From: Halichondria panicea
Lineage: Eukaryota > Porifera > Demospongiae > Suberitida > Halichondriidae
DNA length: 64,000 bases
Direction: 5' to 3'
NCBI RefSeq assembly: GCF_963675165.1
Contig: NC_087393.1
Span: 5,196,202 to 5,260,201 of the forward strand
The stretch's first letter is position 1; each line of letters starts with the position of its first letter. Of this stretch, positions 24,711-36,648 are shown piece by piece. The position numbers were made by a program, and so were the translations under genes. Under the pieces are notes generated by a model. The model worked only from the letters and a program-made list of their open reading frames with translations, made no database searches and was not told where the DNA came from.

Positions 24711-25599
24711 ATGAAAACATTTCTAACACAAATAACTATATTGTTCATCTTAGGAACATCTACTAAAGGTATGTTATTACACTATAATTATACAGTAGAG
24801 CAAGCTATAGTTAATACTACAGCCCAGCAATGTGGAGTGTCCAATCTACCACCATTCTCGGACCCTGGTGGAGGAGGGAGTGCTCCTAGGATACAATACA
24901 GACAGCAAGTGTTGATCCCTAGCTACCAGTTCACCTGCTCTGGGGTGGTGACACAGTGGGGGGCGTACGTAGAGCCGGGGGGAGGTGGGGACAGAACGGT
25001 CTACATCCCCACCTTTCAAGTATGGAGACCAGACAGTAATGGAAATGGCGTCTACACAATGGTGGGAGAAAATGTCTACACAAGCCCAATAACACTAGTG
25101 GTTGATAGTAAACTACAAGTGAATGCTACACAACCATTCATTGAGTTTCAACCTAGCGATGTGGTCGGGTATTACTTGGACAGTGCAAAGGAATCAGATA
25201 ATCGAGGAGTGCAGCTAAATTTTAGCAGTAGTAACCTGGAGGTGTACTATAGGCCACCTCAAGAGGGAAACACTTTTAATACTAGAGCTGACGGTGTGGA
25301 GGTAGAGGATGGAGGAGCTCCTATTCTACTAGTGACAGTGGGTAAGTAAGTCTATGCATGGTGCACACACAATGTCACTGGTATAATTAACAATAATTAT
25401 AACCTATCCTTACACAGGCTGCATACCATGTTCATCTGGTACAACAACCTCAGATAGTATAGAAGGCAACTATTCTCTAGCAGCTGTCCTCATTCCAACT
25501 CCTTCTGGCAATCATTGCAGCACTTGTTTTCGTTATCATAAGAGAGAGGAAAAAAAGACGACAAGAAGAGCATGGAGAATTCGTAGCTACACTGAATGA
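24711..25599 (+). pseudogene. array receptor B: 14-bp deletion removes TM and tail
   Basis: Exons 24711-24768, 24823-25341 and 25418-25599. The ectodomain is intact, with the family landmarks. In the TM exon the sequence cattccaactccttctgg lacks 14 bp present in the 28.9-kb copy between cattccaa and ctccttctgg. The frame then runs into a basic 35-residue tail and a stop at 25597-25599. The old tail frame (to 25936) is still open and near-identical to other members. The product would be a ~252-residue soluble protein without TM, or the gene is dead. Another ATG lies 30 bp upstream in frame (24681). Confidence 0.7.
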
Positions 25600-26198
25600 A
25601 ATTAGCAGCTCTCTACCAGGGGACACGCCGACTACAAATTACAGAGACACACCCACTGCAGATGGTGGGGACACACCCACTACAGATGATGGGAATATAC
25701 AGGCAGCAAATCCATTGTTCTCTGATCAAGATGCTCACACAAATGGAACTATACCTCTGTGCTCCAATAATGCGTACGATGTCAACAACTCTAACCCTCC
25801 GAACGACCAAATCTCTCTCCACTCTAACAATGCGTACGATGTCAACAACTCTAACCCTACGAACGACCAAATCTCTCTCCACTCTAACGATGCGTACGGA
25901 TTGAAGGAGGAAGCCGAGTACGAAGTGGTGATGTAAAAGAACACTTAGAAAAGTACAAGACTAGTAAAGTAGAGGAAATGGATCCCAGCAATCAAACTGT
26001 CCATAGCTGTTCGTTGTGTGCATGTGATCTGTTTTGTGACATGCATAAAGTATAATGACTGCACTGCACTATCTATAATCATACTAGACAATGGTTCATT
26101 GTAAATGGGCCATTTTATGGAAAATCAACGACATAGCTACTATAGCTATAATTAACCTATAACTGCATATGCTGCTGTTAAAGATACGCTGGAAAACC

Positions 26199-27568
26199 AT
26201 GAAAACATTTCTAACACAAATTACTATATTATTGTTCATCTTAGGAACATCTACTAAAGGTATGTTATTACACTATAATTATACAGTAGAGTAAGCTATA
26301 GTTAATACTACAGCCCAGCAATGTGGAGTGTCCAATCTACCACCATTCTCGGACCCTGGTGGAGGAGGGGGTGCTCCTAGGATACAATACAGACAGCAAG
26401 TGTTGATCCCTAGCTACCAGTTCACCTGCTCTGGAGTGGTGACACAGTGGGGGGCGTACGTAGAGCCGGGGGGAGATAGGGACAGAACGGTCTACATCCC
26501 CACTTTTCAAGTGTGGAGACCGGACGGTAATGGAAATGGTGTCTACACAATGGTGGGAGAAAATGCCTACACGAGCCCAATAACAGTTATCGATAGTAGA
26601 CTACTAGTGAATGCTCTACAACCATTCATTGAGTTTCAACCTGGCGATGTCGTCGGGTATTATTTGGACAGTACAAGGGAATCAGATGATCGAGGAGTGC
26701 AGCTAGATGTTAGCAGTAGTAACCTGGAGGTGTACTACGGGCCACCTCAAGAGGGAAACACTTTTGATACTAGAGCTGACGGTGTGGAGGTAGAGGATAG
26801 AAGAGCTCCTATTCTACTGGTGACAGTGAGTAAGTCCATGCATGCATACACAATATCACTAGTATATATATGCTAACTATCCCTATACACAGACTGCATA
26901 TCATGTTCACCTGGTGCTACTACAGCCTCAGGTAATACAAGCTAATGCATCTACACAAACCTTATTAATAGTCTATACAAAGCACACACACACATGCCTC
27001 ATATTTAGTGGCGCCTCATATTTGGTATACACATGCAGGCAACACAGAGAGCAATCAACTGGCCAGTGCTCTTGTACCAAGCCTACTACTAGTACTCCTT
27101 TTGGCAATCATTGCAGCACTTGTCCTTGTTATCGTAAGAAAGAGGAAGAAAAGACGACAAGAAGAGCATGGAGAATTCGTACCCACACCGAATGAAATTA
27201 ACGGCTCTTTACCTGGGGATACGCCCACTACAGATTACGGGGACACACCCACTACAGATGACGGGAATATACAGGCGGCAAATCCATTATTCTCTGATCA
27301 AGATGCTCACACAAATGGAACTATACCTCTGTGCTCCAATAATACGTATGATGTCAACCACTCTAACCCTCCGAACGACCAAATCTCCCTCCACTCTAAC
27401 GATGCGTACGATGTCAACTACTCTAACCCTCCGAACGACCAAATCTCCCTCCACTCTAACGATGCGTACGATGTCAACTACTCTAACCCTCTGAACGACC
27501 AAATCTCCCTCCACTCTAACAATGCGTACGAATTGAAGGAGGAAGCCGAGTACGAAGTGGTGATGTAA
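26199..27568 (+). CDS. array receptor C: intact, ectodomain shared with receptor F
   Basis: Four exons keep frame: 26199-26259, 26314-26829, 26893-26931 and 27039-27568, about 381 residues. The signal peptide is of the MKTFLTQITILL type. The ectodomain reads the same as that of the gene at 31424, including APRIQYRQQ, GGDRDRTVYIP and VIDSRLLVNALQPF. The TM is LLLVLLLAIIAALVLVIV; the tail has two acidic GDTPTT repeats and four Tyr repeats (NTYDVN, NAYDVN twice, NAYELK), ending EYEVVM. The first intron here contains an in-frame TAA, which shows that it must be removed. The exon 2 donor is ACAGTGA|GTAAG where relatives have GG. Confidence 0.8.
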
Positions 27569-27683
27569 AAGAATACTTAGAAAAGTACAAGACTAGTAAA
27601 GTAGAGGAAATGGATTCCAGTAATAAAGCTGTTCGTTGTGTGCATGTGATCTGTTTTGTGACATGCATAATGTATAATGACTA

Positions 27684-28398
27684 CTCAGAGGTTAAGGCTG
27701 TTTTTTTCTTGAAATTGAAGAAAACGTGTACTACAAAAAACTACCATTTTTTGTAAAAATTCTCGTTAATTACACATTATTTTTCAAAATGTATTGTAAA
27801 CATGAATACCTTTCATCTGATAACATTATTACCATGGTTACTATCTTGGTATGTGCGTTAACTGTGATCAAATATGACTTACCTTAACAATAGTTTTGAA
27901 TACGCTGCCTCCAATACCAAGTTTTAGAAAGCTATATTGGTATCAAAAGAAAGCTCTTAGTCAGATCTACTAGAAACAAGGTGGATATTTGGTATGAACT
28001 CATTCTAGCTCTGATTACAGCAAATTTATTGAAAAAAATACAAAAAAATGGGAAAATTTATGATTTGTATGCCTACTGTACAAAATACGTGATAGCAGCC
28101 CTAAATATCCACTTGGTTTCTATTGCACTGTAGTAAGAGCTTTCTTTTGATACTAAGATTGTACCATGAAAGTGATTATTGGAGGCAGCGTTCTTTGGTT
28201 TAAATAATAGCAAGTTAACGTACGCAACAAGGCAGTAACCATGGCAACGATGTTATCATCCTGATCCATTTTACGTATATAATATAAATCCCGAATACAA
28301 AGGGTGCATATTGAAACCATTACACAATGACAACGAATGGATTGCAATGCACCCTCATTTATGGCCCATATTTATGAAACGGCCTTAACCAACCTGAG
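27684..28398. mobile_element. foldback (long inverted-repeat) element, ~715 bp
   Basis: Ends ctcagaggttaaggctgttt and, on the other strand, ctcaggttggttaaggccgttt. Inner arms also pair: ccatggttactatcttg/ccatggttactgccttg, gctgcctccaata/gctgcctccaata and atcaaaagaaagctctta on both arms. No ORF is seen. It sits in the 3' flank of receptor C, beside the deletion that removed the start of the next receptor copy. Confidence 0.75.
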
Positions 28399-28430
28399 TA
28401 TCTATAATCATACTAGACAATGGTTCATTG

Positions 28431-29487
28431 CAGACATTAGGTGTTGATCCTTAGCTACCGGTTCACCTGCTCTGGAGTAGTGACACAGTGGGGGGCGTAC
28501 ATAGAGCCGGGGGGAGGTAATGACGTAATGGTATACACTGCCACCTTTCAAGTATGGAGACCGGGCGGTAATGGAATGGCGTCCACACATTAGTGGGAGA
28601 AAATGTCCAGTAACAGTTATCGATAGTAGACTATACTAGTGTATGCTATACAACCATTCATTAGGTTTCAAATGATCGAGGAGTGCAGCTAGATGTTAGC
28701 AGTAGTAGCCAGAATTAAGGTGTACTATGGGCCACCTCAAGAGGGAAACACTTTTAATACTAAAGCTGACAGTGCAGGACGAGGATGATGAAGGAGCTCC
28801 TATGCTACTAGTGACAGTGGGTAAGTCCATGGTGCACACACAATGTCACTAGTATGATTAACAATATAACCTATCCTTACACAGACTGCATATTATGTTC
28901 ATCTGGTACAACAACCTCAGATAATATAGAAGGCAGCTATTCTCTAGCAGCTGTCCTCATTCCAAGCCTGGCTGCAGTACTCCTTCTGGCAATCAATGCA
29001 GCACTTGTTTTCGTTATCATAAGAGAGAGGAATAAAAAACGACAAGAAGAGCATGGAGAATTCGTAGCCACACTGAATGAAATTAGCAGCTCTCTACCAG
29101 GGGACACGCCGACTACAGATGACGGAGACACACCCACTGCAGATGACGGAGACACACTCACTGCAGATGGTGGGGACACACCCACTACAGATGACGGGAA
29201 TATACAGGCAGCAAATCCATTGTTCTCTGATCAAGATGCTCACACAAATGGAACTATACCTCTGTGCTCCAATAATGCATACGGTGTCAACAACTCTAAC
29301 CCTCCGAACAACCAAATCTCTCTCCACTCTAATAATGCGTACGATGTCAACAACTCTAACCCTCCGAACGACCAAATTTCCCTCCACTCCAAAAATGCGT
29401 ACGATGTCAACAACTCTAACCCTCCGAACGACCAAATCTCCCTCCACTCTAACAATGCGTATACGAATTGAAGGAGGAATCCGAGTA
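28431..29487 (+). pseudogene. array receptor D: 5'-truncated, frameshifted relic
   Basis: The unit's promoter and signal exon are missing: the intergenic word caatggttcattg is fused straight to the middle of the ectodomain exon (gacattaggtgttgatcc). The ectodomain frame breaks near 28575 and further deletions follow. The TM/tail exon (about 28886-29471) is still open, with TM LAAVLLLAINAALVFVII, four acidic repeats and four Tyr repeats. A 2-bp duplication (gcgtatacgaa for gcgtacgaa, near 29460) then cuts off the final EYEVVM segment. Confidence 0.8.
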
Positions 29488-29800
29488 CGAAGTGGTGATG
29501 TAAAAGAACACTCAGAAAAGTACAAGACTAGTAAAGTAGAGGAAATGGATCCCAGCAATCAAACTGTCTATAGCTGTTCGTAGTGTGCATGTGATCTGTT
29601 TTGTGATCTGTTTTGTTTTGTGCATGTGATCTATTTTGTGACAGCATAAAGTATAATGACTATACTGCACTATCTATAATCATACTAGACAATGGTTCAT
29701 TGTAAGTGGAGCATTTATGGAAATAGTCAACGACATAGCTACTATAGCTATAATTAACCTATAGCTGCATATGCTACTGTTAAAGATACGCTGGAAAACC

Positions 29801-31148
29801 ATGAAAACATTTCTAACACAAATTACTATATTGTTCATCTTAGGAACATCTACTAAAGGTATGTTATTACACTATAATTATACAGTAGAGCAAGCTATAG
29901 TTAATACTACAGCCCAGCAATGTGGAGTGTCCAATCTACCACCATTCTCGGACCCTGGTGGAGGAGGGGGTGCTCCTAGGATACAATACAGACAGCAAGT
30001 GTTGATCCCTAGCTACCAGTTCACCTGCTCTGGGGTAGTGACTGAGTGGGGGGCGTACGTAGAGCCGGGGGGAGTTGGGGACAGAACGGTCTACATCCCC
30101 ACTTTTCAAGTGTGGAGACCGGAAAGTAATGGAAATGATGTCTACATAATGGTGGGAGAAAATGCCTACCCAGACCCAATAACGCTTGACCCTGATAGTC
30201 AGATACTATAGTGAGTGCAATAGAGCCATTGATACAAGTTCAATCTGGCGATGTGGTCGGATATTACCTGGACAGTACAAGGGAATCAGATAATCGAGGA
30301 GTGCAGCTAGATGTTAGCAATAGTAACCTGAAGGTGTACTATCAGCCACCTCAAGAGGGAAGCACTTTTGATACTAGAGCTGAAGGTGTGCAGGAAGAGA
30401 ATAGAGGAGCTCCTATTCTACTAGTGGGAGTGGGTAAGTGATGCACACAACACATGCAATGTCACTAGTATATGCTTACTATCCCTATACACAGACTGCA
30501 TATCATGTTCACCTGGTGCTACTACAGCCTCAGGTAATACAAGCTAACAATTAAAGCTTAGCATCTACACAAACCTTATTATAATAGTCTATATACAAAG
30601 CACACACACACATGCATGCCTCATATTTGGTATACACATGCGCACGCAACACAGAGAGCAATCAACTGGCCAGTGCTCTTGTACCAAGCCTACTACTACT
30701 CGGACTACTACTAGTGGTGGTCTCAGTAGCGTTTCTATGGTACGTGATAAAGAACGAGATGAACAAACAGTACAGCCAACAAGATGGAAATACATCACCA
30801 AGACGGCATGGAGAATTCGTACCCACACCGAATGAAATCAGCGGTTCTTTACCTGGGGATACGCCCACTACAGATTACGGGGACACACCCACTACAGATG
30901 ACGGGAATATACAGGCGGCAAATCCATTATTCTCTGATCAAGATGCTCACACAAATGGAACTATACCTCTGTGCTCCAATAATGCATACAATGTCAACAA
31001 CTCTAACCCTCCGAACGACCCAATCTCCCTCCACTCTAACGATACGTACGATGTCAACAACTCTAACCCTCCGAACGACCAAATCTCTCTCCACTCTAAC
31101 GATGCTTACGAATTGAAGGAGGAAGCCGAGTACGAAGTGGTGATGTAA
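29801..31148 (+). pseudogene. array receptor E: frameshifted ectodomain, chimeric TM exon
   Basis: Exons 29801-29858 and 29913 onward start normally. A 2-bp gain near 30205 (gatactatagtgagtg) gives a stop at 30209-30211, and the ectodomain continues in another frame to about 30434. The linker exon is near 30495-30533. The usual acceptor before the TM exon (atgcag|gc) is mutated to atgcgcacgc, though a cacag|ag 9 bp on would keep frame. The TM and juxtamembrane (VVVSVAFLWYVIKNEMNKQY) match receptor F, while the tail after HGEFVP matches receptor C, with three Tyr repeats. It is probably dead unless the 2-bp change is a sequence error. Confidence 0.65.
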
Positions 31149-31423
31149 AAGAACGCTCAGAAAAATACAAGACTAGCAAAGTAGAGGAAATGGATTCTAG
31201 CAATAAAGTTGTCTATAGCTGTTCGTTGTGTGCATGTGACCTGTTTTGTTGTGTGCATGTGATCTATTTTGTGACATGCATAAAGTATAATGACTATACT
31301 GCACTATCTATAATCATACTAGACAATGGTTCATTGTAAATTGGCCATTTATGGAAAGTCAACGACATAGCTACTATTAACCTATAGCTGTATATGCTGC
31401 TGTTAAAGATACGCTGGAAAACC

Positions 31424-33066
31424 ATGAAAACATTTCTAACACAAATTACTTTATTGTTCATCTTAGGAACATCTACTAAAGGTATGTTATTACACTATAA
31501 TTATACAGTAGAGCAAGCTATAGTTAATACTACAGCCCAGCAATGTGGAGTGTCCAATCTACCACCATTCTCGGACCCTGGTGGAGGAGGGGGTGCTCCT
31601 AGGATACAATACAGACAGCAAGTGTTGATCCCTAGCTACCAGTTCACCTGCTCTGGAGTGGTGACACAGTGGGGGGCGTACGTAGAGCCGGGGGGAGATA
31701 GGGACAGAACGGTCTACATCCCCACTTTTCAAGTGTGGAGACCGGACGGTAATGGAAATGGTGTCTACACAATGGTGGGAGAAAATGCCTACACGAGCCC
31801 AATAACAGTTATCGATAGTAGACTACTAGTGAATGCTCTACAACCATTCATTGAGTTTCAACCTGGCGATGTCGTCGGGTATTATTTGGACAGTACAAGG
31901 GAATCAGATGATCGAGGAGTGCAGCTAGATGTTAGCAGTAGTAACCTGGAGGTGTACTACGGGCCACCTCAAGAGGGAAACACTTTTGATACTAGAGCTG
32001 ACGGTGTGGAGGTAGAGGATAGAAGAGCTCCTATTCTACTGGTGACAGTGGGTAAGTCCATGCATGCATACACAATATCACTAGTATATATATGCTAACT
32101 ATCCCTATACACAGACTGCATATCATGTTCACCTGGTGCTACTACAGCCTCAGGTAATACAAGCTAATGCATCTACACAAACCTTATTAATAGTCTATAC
32201 AAAGCACACACACACACACACATGCCTCATATTTAGTGGCGCCTCATATTTGGTATACACGTGCAGGCAACACAGAGAGCAATCAACTGGCCAGTGCTCT
32301 TGTACCAAGTCTACTACTCGGACTATTACTAGTGGTGGTCTCAGTAGCGTTTCTATGGTACGTGATAAAGAACGAGATGAACAAACAGTACAGCCAACAA
32401 GATGAAAACACTGTCACATCACCAAGACGACCCAGCCTATACAGAATGCTGTTTAGAATAGATAGAGATAAGAATGTTGCACAGAATAGCAACCCTGATA
32501 GTACACCTAGCAACGGGAACATACAACAACCAGACGCCTACTCTCAATTGGAAACCAAAACTAACAATGCTGACAATGTACAACTTCCACTCGGCTACTC
32601 GCAACTGAAGCACGGACAACAAGCCAATGGACATCTTAAGAACCAAACGCCAGTGAACAATGAAGAAGACCCTGAACACTACTCACACCTCCGAGACACT
32701 AACAAAGCGTCGACCATTAAGCTACAGCCGCAACCTAGCTACTCTCATCTTGAGACCCCGACTGATGGCACTGGATACGCTAACCCCACCTACAGTGGAG
32801 AGGACGCCCCCATGTACACTTACATAGACGTACCGAGACAAGGAGCCAGACTATCGCAAGTACCCCCCACAGAGCATCGATATGAAGGGGTGGCACCTTC
32901 TACAGAATGTCGATACGAGGGGGTGGTACCCCCCACAGAGTATCGATATGAGGGTGTGGTGCCTGAAAAAAGGAACAGCCAAGTACCTCCTATAGATTAT
33001 CGTTATGAGGGGGTGGTACCCCCCACAGAGTGTCGATATGAGGGGGTGGTACCTCTAAAACAATGA
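31424..33066 (+). CDS. array receptor F: same ectodomain as C, different signalling tail
   Basis: Four exons keep frame: 31424-31481, 31536-32051, 32115-32153 and 32267-33066, about 470 residues. The signal peptide and ectodomain match receptor C. The TM (LLLGLLLVVVSVAFLWYVI) and the ~240-residue tail are unlike C. The tail carries YSQL twice and YSHL twice (YxxL, ITIM/ITAM-like words), an exact NPTY motif, YTYIDV, and five RYEGV repeats separated by VVPPTE-type linkers. Such tails suit SH2/PTB docking after phosphorylation. The split between the C-like and F-specific parts lies in the TM exon just after LVPSLLL. Confidence 0.8.
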
Positions 33067-33092
33067 GACATTCTTAGGTACTGTACTAACTG

Positions 33093-33093
<1 letters not shown>

Positions 33094-33124
<31 letters not shown>
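33094..33124. repeat. GT microsatellite
   Basis: About 15 GT dinucleotides in the spacer between receptors F and G. Confidence 0.9.
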
Positions 33125-33126
<2 letters not shown>

Positions 33127-33317
33127 ATTTGACAAATATTTTGTGCTATTCCGCAAATTTATTGCAAAACTACACAATAGATTATTACAGCGAACAATAG
33201 TTGCATTCAAGTAAGGTCTAGTGAACAATGCTTCCATTGTAAGGCCTCCTATTAGAGAGATCATGAGACCTGCACACACACTCTTAACAAACAGTGTGTG
33301 TGCATAGCTAGCTAGAA

Positions 33318-34709
33318 ATGGACGACTCTACAAAGCTGCTAGTACTGTTGCTGGCTATTGGGACAGCTACACTCACTACCGGTAAATAATGCATGAGATT
33401 AATTTGTTTAGTTAAAACTTGTACATGTATATAATTAATATACAGCTCAGCAATGTGGAGTGGCTAACCTCCCACAATTCTCGGACCCTGGCAACAGTGT
33501 GGACACGTTGGCATTCAGACAGCAAGTGTTGATCCCTAGCTACCAGTTCAGTTGCTGTGGGGTGGTGACAAAGTGGGGGGCGTACGTGCAGCCAGGAGGG
33601 AGCATGCATACAAACGTCTACACCGCCACCTTTCAAGTATGGAGACCAGAGGGCAATGGCGTCTACACAATAGTCGGGGAAAATGCCTACCCAAACCCGA
33701 TAGAACTAAAGGATAATAGTAGGCTACAAGTGAGTGCTCTACAACCATTCATCGAGTTCAAGCCTGGCGATGTGGTCGGGTATTACTTGGACAGTACAGA
33801 ATCCTCCGGCTCAGTGCAGCTGAACGAGACCAATAGGAACGAGGAGGTGTACTATGGGCCACTAATTAACGGAAAATTTGACACTACAGCAATCAGAGTA
33901 TCGAGAATAAGTCTGGCTCCCATTATTTCCGTGGCAGTGGGTAAGCGCATGAAGCTATGAAATGTCACTATGATCTTAACATAATTATACATACACACAA
34001 AACACCATGCAGATCGCTCTGACTGCATCATCATCAACAACACAGGTACACTACGCTATTATGTGTACTGGTATAGCGCCGTATAAACTTAACCACATCC
34101 CCTTGTATGTATATATTCAATACAGACACTCCAGTCACTACCCTCGCTACCACACAAGCTGACAACTCTCTTGCAGCTATACTTGCACCCAGCTTGATAG
34201 TGGCCTTCTTACTGGGAATCAATATTACGGTAATAGTCATTGGAATGATATTATGGTTAAACCATAAGAAGGCGAAAGAGAACAAGCAAAACAGAGAAAC
34301 CTTCGTGGCTAGACTCAGCGAGATAGGTGAACCAACTGATAGTGGGCGGAGAGTCCACACTAATGGTGGGAAGAGGAAAGACTACGTTGATGCAGTTAAC
34401 CCACTGGCCACAGGGAGGAACACACACAATGAAAACATCTCTGCCCTACCCAACTCTGCCTATGCTGCAAACAACTCGGATTTTACAGAAAATTCAGCCT
34501 ATACTTCAGATTTTACAGAAAATTCGGCCTACGGTACAAGTAACTCTGCCTATGCTGCAGTCAACTCCGATTACACAGGCAACTCTGCATATGCTGCAAT
34601 CAACTCGGACTACACAGGCAACTCCGCCGTATACAGCTACATAGACGAGGATCAGCTACAGATAGTTTCCAAGGAAATGACACATACGCAACGTGTGTAC
34701 AAAAACTAA
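33318..34709 (+). CDS. array receptor G: divergent intact member
   Basis: Four exons keep frame: 33318-33381, 33446-33940, 34013-34045 and 34126-34709, about 391 residues. A signal peptide (MDDSTKLLVLLLAIGTATLTT) precedes an ectodomain with all family landmarks but a shorter loop after WRPEG and a different end. The linker exon encodes RSDCIIINNT. The TM is SLIVAFLLGINITVIVIGMI. The tail repeats NSAY and NSDY (NSAYAANNSDFTENSAY and similar) and then has VYSYIDED. Intron phases equal those of A-F, so it is an older duplicate with the same layout. Confidence 0.8.
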
Positions 34710-35055
34710 GAACTGTTTATCAGCACGGAGCATATTTTAATTTTTAATTAGCACTCGTACAACAAGTTTAATAGCGATCCATGTGACACACAGATAACTA
34801 GCTACCATGCAATGTTTGTTTGTGCGAGTGAAATATACTAATTAAGCACTTTGTACAATTTTTATACTTATAAGCTGTCATAGTGATCCATAATCAGACA
34901 CTGAGATTGTGTTGGGGAACAATGGAGAGAGTAAGTGCTCACAATGGACAGGCACACAACAGTAGTAACTAATGATCATACGTGTGCGTGCGTGCATGTA
35001 TAGCTACATCACTTGATAAACACCCACGACTTTAATTAGAGTTGAATCGCATGCA

Positions 35056-36446
35056 ATGGACCCCCTCCAAACAGGGACAAGCTCCCTATTTCCAACACAG
35101 ACCCAGCTACCAACCTCTTCAGGTATAATCAAAACCTCAATTAGTATAGTCTACTGATATTTAACAAATACTATATAGGCCTGGTGTTATTGCTCAACAA
35201 GTGTAAAATGCCAAATATTGCACCGGAACAACGTAATGCCCAAGGGCTGTAGGCCTTGAGGGCATTACGTTACTCCCAGTGTACTGTGTGCAACATACCA
35301 TAATAAATTGAACTTACAATATAATTATGGTTATGGTAGAAATGCAACATGTTAAATACACAGCACTGGAATGCTTTGATCTGCCCACTCACAGTAGCAC
35401 ATATAGACATTTTTCTCCACACCTCACACGCAGTTTTAGCCACGCCTCCAAACAGACCCCCAGCTGAGGTGGGTTACGCCCCCACGATCATACTCGTACT
35501 TGTACTGGTCATCAATGTCATCATTGGCGTACTATTAGCGGGACTATGGATTAGGAGGAGCAAAAACAAAAAAAGAAAAAGGGAGAATTTTGTTGTCAAA
35601 ATGAGCGAGATATCAGACGAGTTTGCTAACGAGGTACAATACGTCAGTTTCAAGTCGGCTCAAAGCACTTCAGTGAGCGTGACTAACGGGCAACAGCTGG
35701 CTAACAGTACGCACACTATTCCTTCGCAACTACCACAGAATCGCGACTCTAATGCAGAGCAAAGAGGAGAGACAGAAGTGCCGAGCATTCAAATTCAAAA
35801 CGAAAGGGGCTTTCTCACCGTGCCTCCGCTGAGCCAGACAGAGAAGGCACTGACACTCAACTTGAAGCTATCTTCTAATAATGCATACGGACGTAAGCTT
35901 CAGCCCATCCCCTCCCGAGTTGCTAGGCAATTATATGAGGATTCAATGGACACACAAGAAAATATGGCATACGCTGATGATACATTGCCCCTCCCCTTAG
36001 CAACCAGGTTGTCCCAACCAGGTAGTTATGCCAACAGACCACCCCCCTTGCCGACCAGTATTCGACAACCCATTGACTATGATTACCAGTACGTTGAGGA
36101 GTGCCTACCGACACAACGCGCCCTCACAGCTAGCTACACGTACGTCGGTGATGGTGGAGATAATAACCAGGGGGGGACAGCTGGTAAGAGCAACCTGGCC
36201 GAACACGGCCCTAACTATACATACATTGACCCTGTGACGCTCGACCAGCTGCGGCATATCAAGCCCGAACACGAGTACGCAAGTATAGGGGAGACCAACG
36301 CAGCCGCTAGCGATGGACCCAACTATACCTATATCGACAATGAGGCTACGGAGAACGGGTTGGAGTACTACAGTGATACGACCGGGGGAGAGGGTGTGGT
36401 TCAAAGTGGAGACTATTACAGTACCATTACAGTACACAACAATTGA
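35056..36446 (+). CDS. array gene H: TM protein with long Tyr-rich tail, no ectodomain exon
   Basis: Coding exons 35056-35122 and 35434-36446 join in phase 1, about 359 residues. An upstream ATG exon (34922-34930) would run into a stop, so I chose the ATG at 35056. A ~35-residue Thr/Pro-rich outer part leads to the TM (IILVLVLVINVIIGVLLAGLW) and a basic stop. The tail holds SSNNAYGRK, MAYADD, SYANRP, YQYVEE, SYTYVGD, NYTYIDPV, NYTYIDNE, EYASIGE and YYSTITV, about a dozen Tyr sites. It shares the N-x-A-Y word with the array but lacks the ectodomain and a cleavable signal. It may be an adaptor-like partner (inference). Confidence 0.7.
35229..35271. repeat. perfect 12-bp hairpin in gene H intron
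   Basis: aacgtaatgccc and gggcattacgtt flank an 18-nt loop. It could be a MITE remnant; function unknown. Confidence 0.7.
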
Positions 36447-36648
36447 CGCATGACGAGTGAATATTGTAGTTTAGCTATCATGGTTGTGATTGTAATACAC
36501 AATGCACACACCTTATATATAATATATACGAGTAAGAATGATCACATGACTTCAGATTATTATCTGCACAGAAACAGTCCAAGTGTACATGTGAGTTGTA
36601 ATATTTGCTATATGATAGATCAGTTATAGTGGTACTATTAATAATATA

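Noticed and set aside
23006-33066. Classical vertebrate ITIM/ITAM tails in receptors A-E
   Set aside because: Most Tyr sites (NAYDVN, EYEVVM) do not meet the full consensus with the -2 hydrophobic residue and the spaced pair. Only F has YxxL words, and their spacing is too wide for a strict ITAM.
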